This document shows, one piece after another, positions 30,087-41,705 of a DNA stretch of 64,000 nucleotides (position 1 is its first letter; every line of letters begins with the position of its first letter). Both the position numbers and the translations under genes were made by a program. Origin of the DNA: Astragalus membranaceus. Taxonomy: Eukaryota > Streptophyta > Magnoliopsida > Fabales > Fabaceae. Under the pieces are notes generated by a model. That model searched no databases and had not been told where the DNA came from. It saw only the letters and a list, made by a program, of their open reading frames with translations. Where the stretch lies: positions 55,454,778-55,518,777 of the forward strand of contig CM076848.1 of the NCBI GenBank assembly GCA_039519185.1. The letters are read 5' to 3'.

Positions 30087-31950
30087 CTACTGGGTGTTGC
30101 GCACCCTCCTCTGATACACATTGACGATCCTCCTCCTAAACCTACGGAAGGGGTTGAGCAACCTCTTGATGCGCTGAAAGACGCTCCTGGTTGGCTCTGG
30201 GACATTATCATTGATGGTCCCATCCATCTCATCCACCATATCCAGGAGCTCTGGCAGCATCTGTCAAACAAATAACATAACATTATTTAAATAAGTAGAT
30301 TTAAATAAGTAGAAGAAACTTATTACTGTAATTAACATAAAAAACACGTACCACACTGACATCCGGCTCATCCACAGGCTCTACATAATTTTCAGGGAAG
30401 GCAAAGGGATGTGAGACCCTAGAAAACCATGGAAAGTAGCCCGGCACCGTGTTTGAGGAGTACGGCAAACAGGGAGGTCCCCGCGCCACCAAGTGGTCCT
30501 GGAACTGTGTCCACCTCTCATCACACTCCGTGACAGTACAGACGACCCGATTTGCAGGTGACCTCCTCACGGTGTAGCCGGTCAAGGCACAGTCTGATGG
30601 TGTGTGACTTGATGGCTCCGGGGCCATCCCTACACAGCCATTTCTTCGCCCGTGGCATACTCTCAACATATTCTGGGTGCACCACCCAAGATGTAAAATT
30701 GGCACTCTGGAAGTGCTCAAAAATCCAACCCTGTAATGAACATATCATTGGTTGATTATAAATCTGAAAGTAAACCTAAAGCAAACTTATAAAAAAAAAA
30801 GAGTAAGTTTTATACCTGTAGTAGAGCCATATGACCAGCCATCTTCTTCGTCTTCTTTCTTGAAGCATCCTTCAGCTGATCATAAAGATGGGTAAGGGCC
30901 ATTGCCCCCCAGCAGTAGTCTCCAACATTGTTCAAATCAAGAAGCATACCTAGGTAGCCAAGCTTAACCTTGCTTCCTGACTTGTCTGCGAACAATGTGC
31001 AGCCCAAAAGATAGAGCAAATAGGCCCTAGCAGCATGATGCCACCTCTGCTCAGCTATGGCTGGGTGGTAGACATGATCCCTCAGCCATACAAGACCAAC
31101 TGACAACCCTCGCGCAGAAGTCTGTTCAGCGGCATCTTGGGGGGTGGCCCCCAAATAGTCAATCAGCAGCTGCTCTCCCTGCCACGAAGTCCAGTCAGGC
31201 ATGTCATAGAACTGGCCCGTGATGGGGATGTGTAGCAGCTGGGATACATCATCAAGGGTGATAGACATCTCACCCACAGGAAGGTGGAATGATGATGTAT
31301 CCGGCTGCCAACGATCTATGAATGCGTTCAGCAGCCCCTTGTGAGTGAGGGGAAAACCAAGTCCTATGAGAGGGAACAACCCCGATAGGATAAGAGTCTC
31401 CCTGATCGTAGCATGGACCACAAGGTTAACCGGTCCATGTGGAATCGTAGTTATGTCCGGCCGAACCTGCATTGACAAATGACACAGGCACAATAAGCCA
31501 ATATGTTCAACAAAATAAGAAACAAAATTGACAACACGCTATTATATAACAATAACTTACCCGGCCAGCATAGAACTCAGTCAAAATATGAGACCCGTAT
31601 GTGGGCAAGACAGAACCATCAACAGGTCCACCAGGGAATGGGAATGTAGCCCTAGGAGCAGCAGCAGGCTCCTGAGGCTCAACATCCTCCTCATGTTGAG
31701 CACCAACCTCCTCATGTGCATGTGCATGACCAGAAGGGCCGGCCAGCTCATATGCCGGAAATTGAGCATCACGGTCAATATCCCGGCCAATATCATCAAC
31801 CTCCGGTGGGGGAGGAGGGACGTCTAATCTGTCCCTACGCCTACCCCTCCGGGAAGGTTCAGCTCCATCTTGCCTCCGTTTGCGTTCGGAAGCCGTCGGG
31901 GGTGGCCTACGCTCCGGCTGTTGCGAACTACCGCCACGATGCCTCACCAT
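30087..31950 (-). pseudogene. Plant mobile domain (PMD) protein gene, frameshifted
   Basis: Four exons can be read: 31950-31561, 31466-30816, 30730-30352 and 30260-30087, with GT-AG junctions (GTAAGT, GTATAA, GTACGT donors). Exon 1 is a Pro/Arg-rich N-terminus (MVRHRGGSSQQPERR). Exon 2 is the PMD core (SITLDDVSQLLHIPITGQ, ARAYLLYLLGCTLFADKSG, GDYCWGAMALTHLYDQL), as in MAIN/MAIL1 and the 'phosphatase 7 long form' group. Exon 4 ends in a basic helix (RIKRLLNPFRRFRRRIVNVY). Exon 3 is 379 nt, one over a codon multiple: GWIFEHFQSANFTSW... reaches a stop, while ERWTQFQDHLVARG is in another frame. It also seems to lack part of the usual middle. PMD proteins act in silencing and meristem maintenance; those in transposons have no known role. 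Confidence 0.7.
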
Positions 31951-32145
31951 ATCTGAAACAACAACCATTAAACCAATTAAGCAACATAACCAGCAAAATA
32001 ACAGGAACAATACTGTCACACCTGTTCGAACAGCATCTTTCGCACCTGTTCGAACAGAATCATTCGCACCCATTCGAACAAGTGTTCGCATGGCCTCATT
32101 CGAACGGTGTTCGCATGACCTCATTCGAACACCTTCGTTTTCAGG

Positions 32146-32169
32146 TGTTCGCATGAGGTCATGCGAACA
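32146..32169. promoter_or_regulatory. 24-nt palindrome, right copy
   Basis: Identical to 29083-29106. It lies about 200 bp upstream of the PMD start (31950, minus strand). Related shorter motifs (CCTGTTCGAACAG, GTTCGCATG, CATTCGAACA) fill 32019-32145. Confidence 0.55.
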
Positions 32170-32552
32170 CAGCAGATGCACAGAAGAAAAAAAAACCCAA
32201 ATGTACAGAAGGGAGAGAGGGTTACCTGAATGAAAATGGAACGATTAGAGAGAGTGAGAGGAGGCGAACAAAACCCAGGTGGTCTTGAGGGTGTTTGTGG
32301 AGAAGATTGAGTGGGAGATTGGGTGAGATTGAGTGAGTTGTGAGAAGTTGAGTGAGAGGGAGAGTGAAAGAGAAGGGTTCGAATGAGAGGAGAGTGAAAG
32401 GGAAAATGAGAGGAGTGAGGGGTGTGAGGGTGTGAGGGTTCGAATGAGAGAGGGTTTTTTTTTTTTTAAGTTGAGGGTAGTTTAGGGTTTTTAGAAGTTA
32501 GGGGGTGTGAAAGAGTAGGAGGGGGTGTGGGGAAAGTAATTGCCGAAGATAA

Positions 32553-34298
32553 TCCATTATCGGGACAATCCATTATCAGTAGCACGACTCTTGCAACCCA
32601 TAAATTTTTGGGCTGCGGCCTGCGGGGATAGGCAACATAGAAGGCATTTGGCATTTGCTTTTATACCACAACACAAGCTAACAAGGATATTCCCCTCTTA
32701 AAATACCCCCCCCCCCTCTTTTGTCTAATATGTATGTCATAGTTGATTTTATTAGTTTTTGGTGCCATAAGCAACCATGGAAATGTCTTCTGCGTTTTGG
32801 CCACAGACAACATTGAATTGTGAAAGGAAAATCTTGATTCTACTTGTAGGTGCCAGCTTGTTAAATCCCCAAGCAACTCGTTAACTTGTTCATTTTTTGT
32901 TTAATGTACTATAAAAATATAAATAGAAAAGGAGAAATTTAGAGCGCTTTTGGTTTCTATTTTCGTTTTCATTTTTTGATTTTAATTTTAAGTATAAATA
33001 TGTTATTTTATTTTTACTTTCTTTTTGTTTCAAATATTTCTACAAAATCTAATATTATATTGACAAAATAAAGCTACATTTATTTTGAGTTTTTTCTTCT
33101 AACATAACACTTTTTACGGGACGAACGGAGTAACCCACTAATCTTGAAACATATTAATTCCCTCCAAATTCAAATATAAAAAAGAAACTAAATGGACACC
33201 AAAAAAAAAATTGACCATTCAAAATGCTCACTAGTTAGGAGTATTAGTTAATCTCATTTTACTCATTTTATTTTCTTGATATAGTCAAAAGTAAAATTGT
33301 ATTTTATAAACTAATCTTTCCTAGCTACAATAACAATATTTAAGTGTATATGATAGAGAAAGTTAACAAAAGATAAGGAGATTAAGAACAAGTAAAGCTC
33401 AACCTAATGTGAATATTTGTTCTATCCTTGTCCCTTTTGACATGCAGAACTTTGAGTTTGTTTTGGTCAAGAGATGAGTCGTAGCTTTAATATTGGACCA
33501 TAAAAAAGTTAGGGTAAACATGTCCGATCTGTCCCTTACTCACTTATTTGTTAATTTTATTATGTTGGTAATAAGATATAAATAAAAATAATCATGTTGG
33601 TTTCATATTATTTAGTTTGTAATCTTGTAGCAAAGTAAAGTTGTAAGAGTCATGTTTGACTTTGCGTACATGGCAAAACGCTAAAATATTTAGTCTTTCA
33701 CTTTATACATTTAGTCATAATTAGATTAGATGATCACCTTATAATTTTATTTTGTTTGTCCTTGAGGCCAACCCTATCTCATCTTAATTTGATTTGCAAA
33801 GCATTAGATTTTTTCGAGTCTAAAGATAATTAGGGTCTAAATAATTGGTCTAGCTAAAATTTTGTGTCTTGTTAGGGACCAGTATAATTTATTCTAACTC
33901 GTCTCTTACTCACTCCTATGAGAGGGGGAGAGATCAGAGATGATGTAAGGGTAGAAACTGCGGTCTCTTTATGTCTCTATCTCTCTCTATATAATTCTCA
34001 AATCTAATTCTCATTTCTCAATTTTTTCCCAATTTTTTTTATCTTCCCACCTTTTTTTGGCAGTTGAAGGTCTTGCACCGGTAGATGATGAGGATCCAAC
34101 TTCCACACAATCCCGTCAAGAAAAATAACATTCATGCAACAGAGAGGAAGAGCATTCGTGGTCTTCCTTATTTTTATTCACTAAAAGTAAAATGTGCAAC
34201 CACTATAGTATCCGAAAGTATCAAAATTTAAAATTATTTTTAAATGTGTATTTTATTACATCCCTCCGTTTCATATCTTTGGTAGTTTAAGGTTTTTA
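32553..34298. other. Intergenic AT-rich DNA
   Basis: No gene recognised. At 33117-33132 the string ACGGGACGAACGGAGTA resembles one end of a Stowaway MITE, and at 34260-34270 TCCCTCCGTTT resembles another. Neither has a matching partner nearby. Confidence 0.4.
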
Positions 34299-34354
34299 AC
34301 TGCTGAAGCAGAATATGTTGCAGCAGGAAGTTGTTGCGCACAAAATCCTCTGGT
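34299..34354 (+). pseudogene. Copia RNase H scrap (18 codons)
   Basis: The frame reads TAEAEYVAAGSCCAQNPL, matching the conserved SEAEY-V/I-AA segment of copia RNase H. Nothing else of the element is nearby. It directly follows a Stowaway-like end at 34260. Confidence 0.6.
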
Positions 34355-34389
34355 ATGTGTCACTTTTTTTCTACTTAATATAATAAGTA

Positions 34390-34667
34390 CTACCGCCGGT
34401 ACAAAATATAAGAAACACAATGTAGTATTTTTTTGGTCCACAATATATTAAACAAGCATTATTTTTGAGATGTATTTAAGTAAATGATCAATCTAACTTT
34501 ATCCCTTTTTAAGTGGTGTAATTAAATGTGATGTTATTAAATTAGAAATATAAATCATCATTTAATGAAAAAGACAATTTTAGAAAGATATTAAACTTTT
34601 AATCTTATTAAATAAAAATAGTTGATTTCAACGTCGTGTTTGTTTCTTATATTGAGGAGCGAAATAG
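34390..34667. mobile_element. Stowaway-like MITE, 278 bp
   Basis: TA dinucleotides flank the element (34388-34389, 34668-34669). The ends are CTACCGCCGGTACAAAATAT and, inverted, CTATTTCGCTCCTCAATATA, both followed by AAGAAAC. The interior is AT-rich and non-coding. Divergence makes the family assignment tentative. Confidence 0.5.
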
Positions 34668-34947
34668 TACTTTATTTAATTTAAAATAAAAAATAAATGT
34701 ATTATACGCGTATTTCCTCCATATCTCATACGTATTAATATTTTGGTACACTTTTTGGTCTAAATAGCGTTACTCTTTTTTTACCCAAGAGCGAAGCAGT
34801 AGGAACTCACTTCTTTTTAACCCACTTTTTAATTATCCCAAGACAAATTAATATTTTAAGAAATTACCGAAATTACCGATTTCATTTTTCAGATTTGACT
34901 GTGATTCATTTTCACTCGAAAAAACCAGGCGAGTACTACTATGATAA

Positions 34948-35550
34948 CATAGTTTTAAAAGCCGGCTTGGCCCGGCCGGTCGGACCGGTCGAACCGGGAA
35001 CCAGGGGGTAACCGAGCCGGTCAACCGTATGGATCAGATATGCAGCAAACCGGTGAAAACCGGCGTGACTCGGCCGGGTTTTGCAAAAATCGGTGAACCG
35101 GTGACCCAGACCGGGTTGTGAATTTTAAATTTTTTTTTATCAAAACGACGTCGTTTAATCTGTTTTTTTTTGCTCTTTTTCATTTTTTCTTTTCCATTAT
35201 TGCATTATTAGCAAAAATAAGCACCATATTTGTTGAGGACATATTAATTTTTGTAGGATCTAAAATAGATTAATATTATGTATGAATAAATTTAAAAATA
35301 TTAATAAATTAAGATATTAATTTTTATATTTTAGTAAATATAAAATAAACATAGTTATTAATTTTACAGGTACAAAATTTATATTATATACTATATAAGT
35401 CTTGAAAATTCGCGAAATAGAGACTGAGTCTGAGTCATGTGGTCCCGATTTTGGTCATGCGGTTCAACTGTCGACCCCTCAGTCCGACCATTGATCCAGT
35501 GACCCAGTACCTTCACTGAGTCAGTCACCGGTCCGGGTTTTAAAACACCG
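34948..35550 (-). mobile_element. hAT-type MITE, copy B (inverted)
   Basis: Over its length it is the reverse complement of 13070-13678, with the same CCGG/GGTT-rich arms and AT-rich core including the exact segment AAACGACGTCGTTT. Its ends are CATAGTTTTAAAA and GGGTTTTAAAACACCG. Flanking bases TATGATAA and TATGACAC resemble a decayed 8-bp target duplication offset by 2 nt. Confidence 0.82.
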
Positions 35551-35976
35551 GATATGACACAAGTGATGTGTGTTGATCAGTTTGTTTCATTAACTAGGTT
35601 GTTAACAGAAATTCAGCACACATAGGCAACTCACTAGTTGTGTTTTTTGAGATTTTGGACAGAATACCATAATCTGATTGATTTATTAATTTGTCGATTT
35701 GGGGAATTCATTACAAGTAGATAAATCACCACATGAATTTGCAGGCAAGATTTACTCACTACTTGAAAAACTTTTTGGGTAATAACTATTTGTCTAACTG
35801 TGTGTATCTGATTTGTCTTCATGCTAGTCATGTAATTATTGCTTAATTCATTATTTGTGCACCATTTGTGTTTTTAAGTTTATGAAACCTATTCATCTTT
35901 ATCATTATTGTATTTATAACGACATTTGTGTCCCATGCCCGTTGCCCTGCATTTCATTATTTCTAATTTTACGTAG

Positions 35977-38784
35977 GTGAAAGCCGAAGATATTGATGCT
36001 TATGCACCTAAGGATCTGCTTATTGTAACAACAGGCTCTCAAGTAAACTACTTGCAATATTCTCAAAATACTGCCCCATTTGGCGAGATATGGGGATCTG
36101 ACAAGTTTTAAGTATCTGACCAAATATGTGCTATTGTGTCAGGCAGAGCCACGTGCTGCTTTAAATCTTGCATCATATGGAAGTAGCCATGCTTTGAAAC
36201 TAACCAAGGAGGATGTTATTTTGTATTCAGCTAAGGTATGTAAAATACTGAATTAGCTATGTGGAATTAACTTTATTTTAAGGTCTAGTATGTGTTGTAT
36301 AATTAAACGAGCCTGTTGCTAATGAATTGATCATTTATGAAAGTGCAGATCAAATTCTAATTGATTCTAGTGACAACATGAAATTTTTATCAACAAACCA
36401 GTTTGTGTTGTTTGGTTTATCCTCTGATTTAAAACCAAACTGTCAGGTTATTCCTGGTAATGAGTCTCGTGTGATGGAAATGCAAAACCGCATATCTGAG
36501 ATTGGATCAACAATAGTTATGGGGAAAAATGAATCTTTGCACACATCTGGACATATCGGGGAGAGTTGGTAAGTTTTTTATTGCATAACAAGGTTTCTCT
36601 GTTCCCTTTTTATTTTATGATTTTTATCTAATCATTTTTTATTTGCTGATCCTCGTCTATTCGATGTTATTTTTTTTGGTATTAGTCTATTCAGTGTTTT
36701 CAAGATATACAGCATTTACTAAATTATTATTACTATTCTACTAACCAAGGCAGGATAGATTAAAACATATTTTTGTTAGAAAATGGACATGTTTACATCT
36801 GAATTTCACCCTCCTGCATCTTCAATGTTCTCTTTAGTATTTGGGAAAGAAAAATGAGGTGATTGTCTTTTTTCCTTGTTAGATATCCCCATAGCGAGAT
36901 TTTGTTAAAATCCACATGAATGATCGGGCCTTTTCAAACTAGTTAAGTTCTTTTGATGCCTTTTCGGTTTCCTCATTCATGTGATGTGTCTTAATGTGAT
37001 TTCCATACATACATTTTGTGTGATAGGAAAAGTTAATGAAAAGTATAGAAAATATATATTTTTGCTGGAGGAAGTGCTTAGAATAGTGAAGCCACAGCAT
37101 TTGCTTCCTATACATGGAGAATACTTGTTCCTAAAGGAGCATGAATTGCTTGGAAAATCAACTGGTATTAGGCACACTGCTGTGAGTCATTTCCTCAACA
37201 GATTTTGTGATAGTGTTGTCAATATATTATGTGAGTTCTTATATAAAATTTTGAAGGTGAATGCTAACCTCTTTGCACCAGGTTATTAAGAATGGAGAGA
37301 TGCTTGGTGTTTCACATTTGAGAAATAGAAGAGTCCTTTCTAAGGGTTTCATTTCCCTTGGAAAAGAGAATTTACAGGTTAATTGGTGGCCCTCGGTATT
37401 CTCTTTGTCCTCTTTCAGAAAGTATATCTATTAAGCTGAGATATTTTTTGGGTTTCCTTTCTCATGCAGTTGAAACATAGTGACGGTGACAAAGCGTGAA
37501 CTCTTCATTGATGAAAGATTGAGAATTGCATTAGATGGCATCATTGTGATTAGGTAGATATTTCAAGTTTTAAAGTAAGTCAAGAGAAGTATAATATGTT
37601 TAGAGTGTCCTAATATTTATCTTTACAGCATGGAAATATTCCGCCCTAAAAACTTAGAGACTTTGACTGAAAACACCCTAAAAGGGAAGATAAGAATTAC
37701 CACAAGATGCCTATGGCTTGACAAAGGGAAGCTGTTAGATGCACTATACAAAGCTGCTCATGCAACTCTTTCAAGCTGTCCTGTTAATGGTCCACTGTCT
37801 CACATGGAAAGAACTGTATCTGAGGTGTTGAGGAAGATGGTAAGAAAGTACAGTGGTAAAAGGCCCGAAGTAATAGCCATTGCCATAGAAAATCCTGGAG
37901 CTGTTCTTGCTGATGAAATGAACAAAAAATTGTCCGGCAAATCTCATGTTGGTCCTGGAATGTCAACATTAAGAAAAGGAGTGGATGGACGTAGAAAGGA
38001 AAATCAGTCCACCACACTGCAAATAAGAGGTGACATCAATGTACATTTGAGGAATTTATATATATATATATATATATTATATAGAACTGTGAAAATGTTG
38101 TTGGTTCACTTTTCCACTTCTATTAGTAAATATGTAATGTGTTTGCATGATTCTTCTGGATTCATTTTCTTACTGAGCTGAGCATTTATGACATCTCACC
38201 AAAGCTGAAATGTTCTTGTGGCTAATGTCTTCTTTCTTTTTTATTGTTTTGTGAACAAAGGAAATTTTTTGTGTGAACTAAGCCAACTATGGTCTTCACT
38301 CTAGCATTTTTCTTCACAAAACAATTCGATGTCGAAGGCCAATTCAATTCCCCAAATGAGTTTTGTTTACTCTAAAGTTGGCTCCCTTTGGTTGTGAATC
38401 TTGAGATGTGTGGGTTCATATGTTTCAAATGCATTTCTAATAAATTCTACATGATTACTGTTTATGTAGCAGTTGAAAATATAAATGGTTTAGTCCTTCA
38501 ATGTCTAATTTGCATCAATTTCTTCTGGTGCAGTTTTTTAAAGACAATATATTTTTTGTTTATCTCACCGATGTTCTATTAATTAGTGCAGATGATGGCA
38601 TTGATATCGAAGGAGGAAGGACTATTACCCGAGAAAGACACTGCTACAGGTCCAGCTGAGGGCAATTTATCTGATTCAGATGAATTTTGGAAACCATTCA
38701 CTGCATCATCAATTGAGAAGTCAGTCAAGGCTAACAATGGTTATGTTTCACGAAAGGAGCACAAGTCCAATATGAAGAAAATTA
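35977..38784 (+). pseudogene. RNJ: Chloroplast ribonuclease J pseudogene, 3' part
   Basis: Eight exon-like blocks follow the order of plant RNase J: 35977-36042 (DIDAYAPKDLLIVTTGSQ), 36143-36236 (AEPRAALNLASYG), 36447-36568 (VIPGNESRVMEMQNRISEIG), 37078-37181 (EEVLRIVKPQHLLPIHGE), 37282-37377 (VIKNGEMLGVSHLRNRRVLS), 37470-37553, 37629-38029 (SMEIFRPKNLETLTENTLKG) and 38592-38784 (DDGIDIE). The enzyme processes chloroplast RNA. The metallo-beta-lactamase catalytic start and the C-terminal GT-1-like domain are missing. Lesions: an extra G in block 2 (TATGGGAAG) giving a stop; a 4-bp loss in block 3 (GGACATATCGG, expected GHAYRGEL); acceptor TG instead of AG before block 4; a deletion in block 6 (GACAAAGCGTGAAC); a 7-bp insertion in block 8. 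It keeps its introns, so it is a segmental copy and not a retrocopy. Confidence 0.82.
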
Positions 38785-39571
38785 GTTTCTTATTTCAATT
38801 GTCACTGGCCCTTTTTTGTTCTGCAATATTTGTATGAGTTTTTTTTCTTCCCTTTTTATTATCCCTGTACGCGAAGATACCTTAATCTGAAAAATCCCAT
38901 AATGTACATGTGCACCATAATTACTTTGCATTTCAGAGTGGACTACACTAGTGATTGACCTGCTTTTCTTGTGTAAGATGGGGAAAAACATTTTTCTTTT
39001 CAATCTTATGAGATTTTCTTGCAGCTTTTTCAGTGTGAAACTAGTGCTTACTACTTGGTGGAGTGAGGTTACCTGATAGCTTCTTTCTTCCAATTTATGA
39101 AACCAATACAAGGCTGAGGCGGTACCCAGACTTGTAGAGGGTTATTTTATTGATCTTTAAGAAAGAAAAGGGTACACGATTGCCCTAATAGCAACTAGCT
39201 TGACGGCATAACCTGGGAAATACTGCACACTTGCGCATGATAGGCGCCTACGCGCAACAAAAACAAGAGTAACTTCCACCGGTGGAGGAGGTTTAGTGCA
39301 CAATGAAACTGTCTGGTGTTGCCAGAAACTTGCTGCCAATGTAACTTGCCCTAAATTACTCCAAACTTCACTTCTTGCTTGCACAACTTGTTCTTCAATT
39401 TGATTTAGTTCCCGAGTACATAAACATAAAGAAAACTAGCATAACCACTGCACAAAAACCAAATTCACAAATTCTTCTCAAACTTTACTATTGTTCATTA
39501 AAATCTTCATGTAAAAAACCCTTTTTAACGTTAAAAACAAGCATATGATGTGGATTTATCAATTACCACAA
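38785..39571. other. Intergenic, nothing recognised
   Basis: Follows the RNase J pseudogene. A minus-strand frame at 39384-39157 has no recognisable domain. Confidence 0.45.
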
Positions 39572-40739
39572 TCTATATCTATATATATATATATATATAA
39601 AGGAGACCCCAATGGAGCCTCTATAATGATTCTCAAGATTTTTTAACTATTAAAATATTTATTTATTATTTGCACTTAGATGAGACTTTAACTTTTAATT
39701 AAACCACATAATTGCCACTTTTATATTATTCTTTTAATTGTTTATTATTTAACCTTTTTTATATAGGTAGGAAAATCATATTTTCTTATAGAAATATAGA
39801 AATTGAAAATAACAATTGCCAAGATACTACAATATAAGTATAAATCCTATTTAAAATAAGTATCAATATTTTAATAAATTATATCTATATTATTCTTAAA
39901 ATTTGTAAAATTTCAAATAGAGGAATAAAAATATTTACGAATTAATGTTTTTTGATGAACTCAGATTATTACAACATGCATGTATTTGCATTTTCTTGAT
40001 TCGTAACATTTTGTTAGGTAACTCAAATTCTAAGGAGAAAAATCCATATCATTTGAAGTTATATAATTTTTTGACAAATAAATTATAGTATTATCCAAAT
40101 TGATACAAAATTAATTAAAAATATAATAGTGGATGTTTGAATTTCTTTTTGCTTTTAACAATAAATAATTTTCTTAAACTATTAAAAATATATTATTACC
40201 ATTTTTAACCAAAATAATATTATTCATTTCAAAGAAAAAACAAAATAATTTTATTACTTGATTTGTATTTATGTTGCAACGGTTATGGAATTGAAAGGTT
40301 TCTAGCTTTGAATTTATTTTCTTTGAAATTTAACTATTAAAATGTATTTTTTTAATGAAATCTAATAATTGTCACTACCTTATTAAATGATACTCATAGT
40401 GGAATATCATTTAACTATGTTTATATTTTTATGAAAATGATATTCTCTAATTTCTGATGGAAAAACTGAAATAATAATAACAATTAACAATATATTTATA
40501 ATATAATGTAATATATGTTTCATTAAATTTAATCTAAAACTATCTTTAAAATATAAAATAGTTAGTGGACTATTAACATTAAATTTAGTTTAACGGTTAT
40601 TCATTATTTTACGTTATATGGATTTTTTTTAAGAATCTGAATCATTTCTTTAATTGCTAATAAACTCAGAAATTAGTATGAAATGAGTAGAAGAGGTAGA
40701 GTTGTTTTCTTTCCATTTTTTAAAGCATAAATCTCAACA

Positions 40740-40975
40740 TAGTTTTTGAAAGTATATATTTTTTACAAAAGAAATTATATTATTATAAGAATTGGTAAAA
40801 ATCTAAATTTAGTTAAAAAAATATATTTACTAATTATAATTATTTGGATTAATTCGAAATACTCCAATACAAATATATTTCTTTTTAAATTAAAAGTAAT
40901 ATATAGATGACTTTTAAAATTCTTTTTAATGTAACAATTATACATTGAAAAGGAGAAGTTTCACATTCATATGAA
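40740..40975 (+). repeat. Internal duplication of the Helitron, copy 1
   Basis: Matches about 41703-41935 with shared blocks ATATATTTACTAATTATAAT, ACAATTATRCATTGAA and GGTTTCACATTCA-like ends. The second copy begins directly after the (CT)n(TA)n tract. Confidence 0.55.
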
Positions 40976-41606
40976 TTATTCCTTTAATTGATAATAAACT
41001 CATGAGTTAGTAGAATATGAGTGGAAGATGTAGAGTTTTAGTCAATTATAGCAATAGTTGACTATTTAAACAAGACATTTTTGGATGGTGAGGGGATTGG
41101 TTTTGACAACAAAATTCATAATGAAAAACATGAAGTAGAAGAAATGAGTGAGTTTTGCAAAGAAGAGGTGGAATGCACAAAAAGGGTAAAGGGTTTCATG
41201 TTATTGACAATTTTGAAGTAGGCAAAGAGGCAAGAAGATAAATTTGGATCAATTAGTGAATGAGGCAATGGAGACAACATTTATTTGTAAAGTTATAGAC
41301 ATTGAGAAATCATGTATATTTTAATATTATTATTGAGAAAAATGCTTAATTTTATTTTCTTCGTTTGTACTATATAGATCAGGTTTATTTCTTCCTACCC
41401 TTTTATGTAGCGTAATGACTTTGTTACTTTATAAGTTTGATTTCAATTGGTTTTTCAATTTTCTTGCATGATGATTACTCTTCAATATGTGATTGTTGGA
41501 TCATGTTGTGTGCCTCATGCTTCCCATGGAGACTTAATTGTAAGTGATCAAATTACTTGGAGGATTATTCTTCTATTTGTGATTTTTGTCTATTTTTCTT
41601 TAAAAA

Positions 41607-41608
<2 letters not shown>

Positions 41609-41702
<94 letters not shown>
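41609..41702 (+). repeat. (TC)n(TA)n compound microsatellite
   Basis: About 31 TC units followed by about 16 TA units, inside the Helitron. The open frame across it (Ser-Leu then Tyr-Ile repeats) is a compositional artefact. Confidence 0.95.

Positions 41703-41705
<3 letters not shown>

Larger units (their letters stand above)
28890..32544. mobile_element. TIR transposon (MULE-like) carrying PMD and PB1-like genes
   Basis: The termini form an imperfect inverted repeat of about 45 bp with a 19-bp perfect core, CCCACACCCCCTCCTACTC, starting GGCGTTTCC on the left and GGCAATTAC on the right. The 8-mer GAAGATAA flanks both sides (28882-28889, 32545-32552). Inside are two convergent genes, a 141-residue ORF on plus and a four-exon PMD gene on minus. 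Short TTCGAACA/TTCGCATGA motifs cluster at both ends. No transposase catalytic domain is present. The long repeats and PMD cargo suggest MULE; the 8-bp duplication would also fit hAT, and an imperfect 9-bp MULE duplication is possible. Confidence 0.66.

Noticed and set aside
36327..36572. 81-codon frame beginning MIIYESADQ
   Set aside because: It runs from intron into an RNase J exon block and merely reflects that block.
39157..39384. 75-codon minus-strand frame downstream of the RNase J pseudogene
   Set aside because: No domain, no promoter or splice support, and no relation to neighbouring features.
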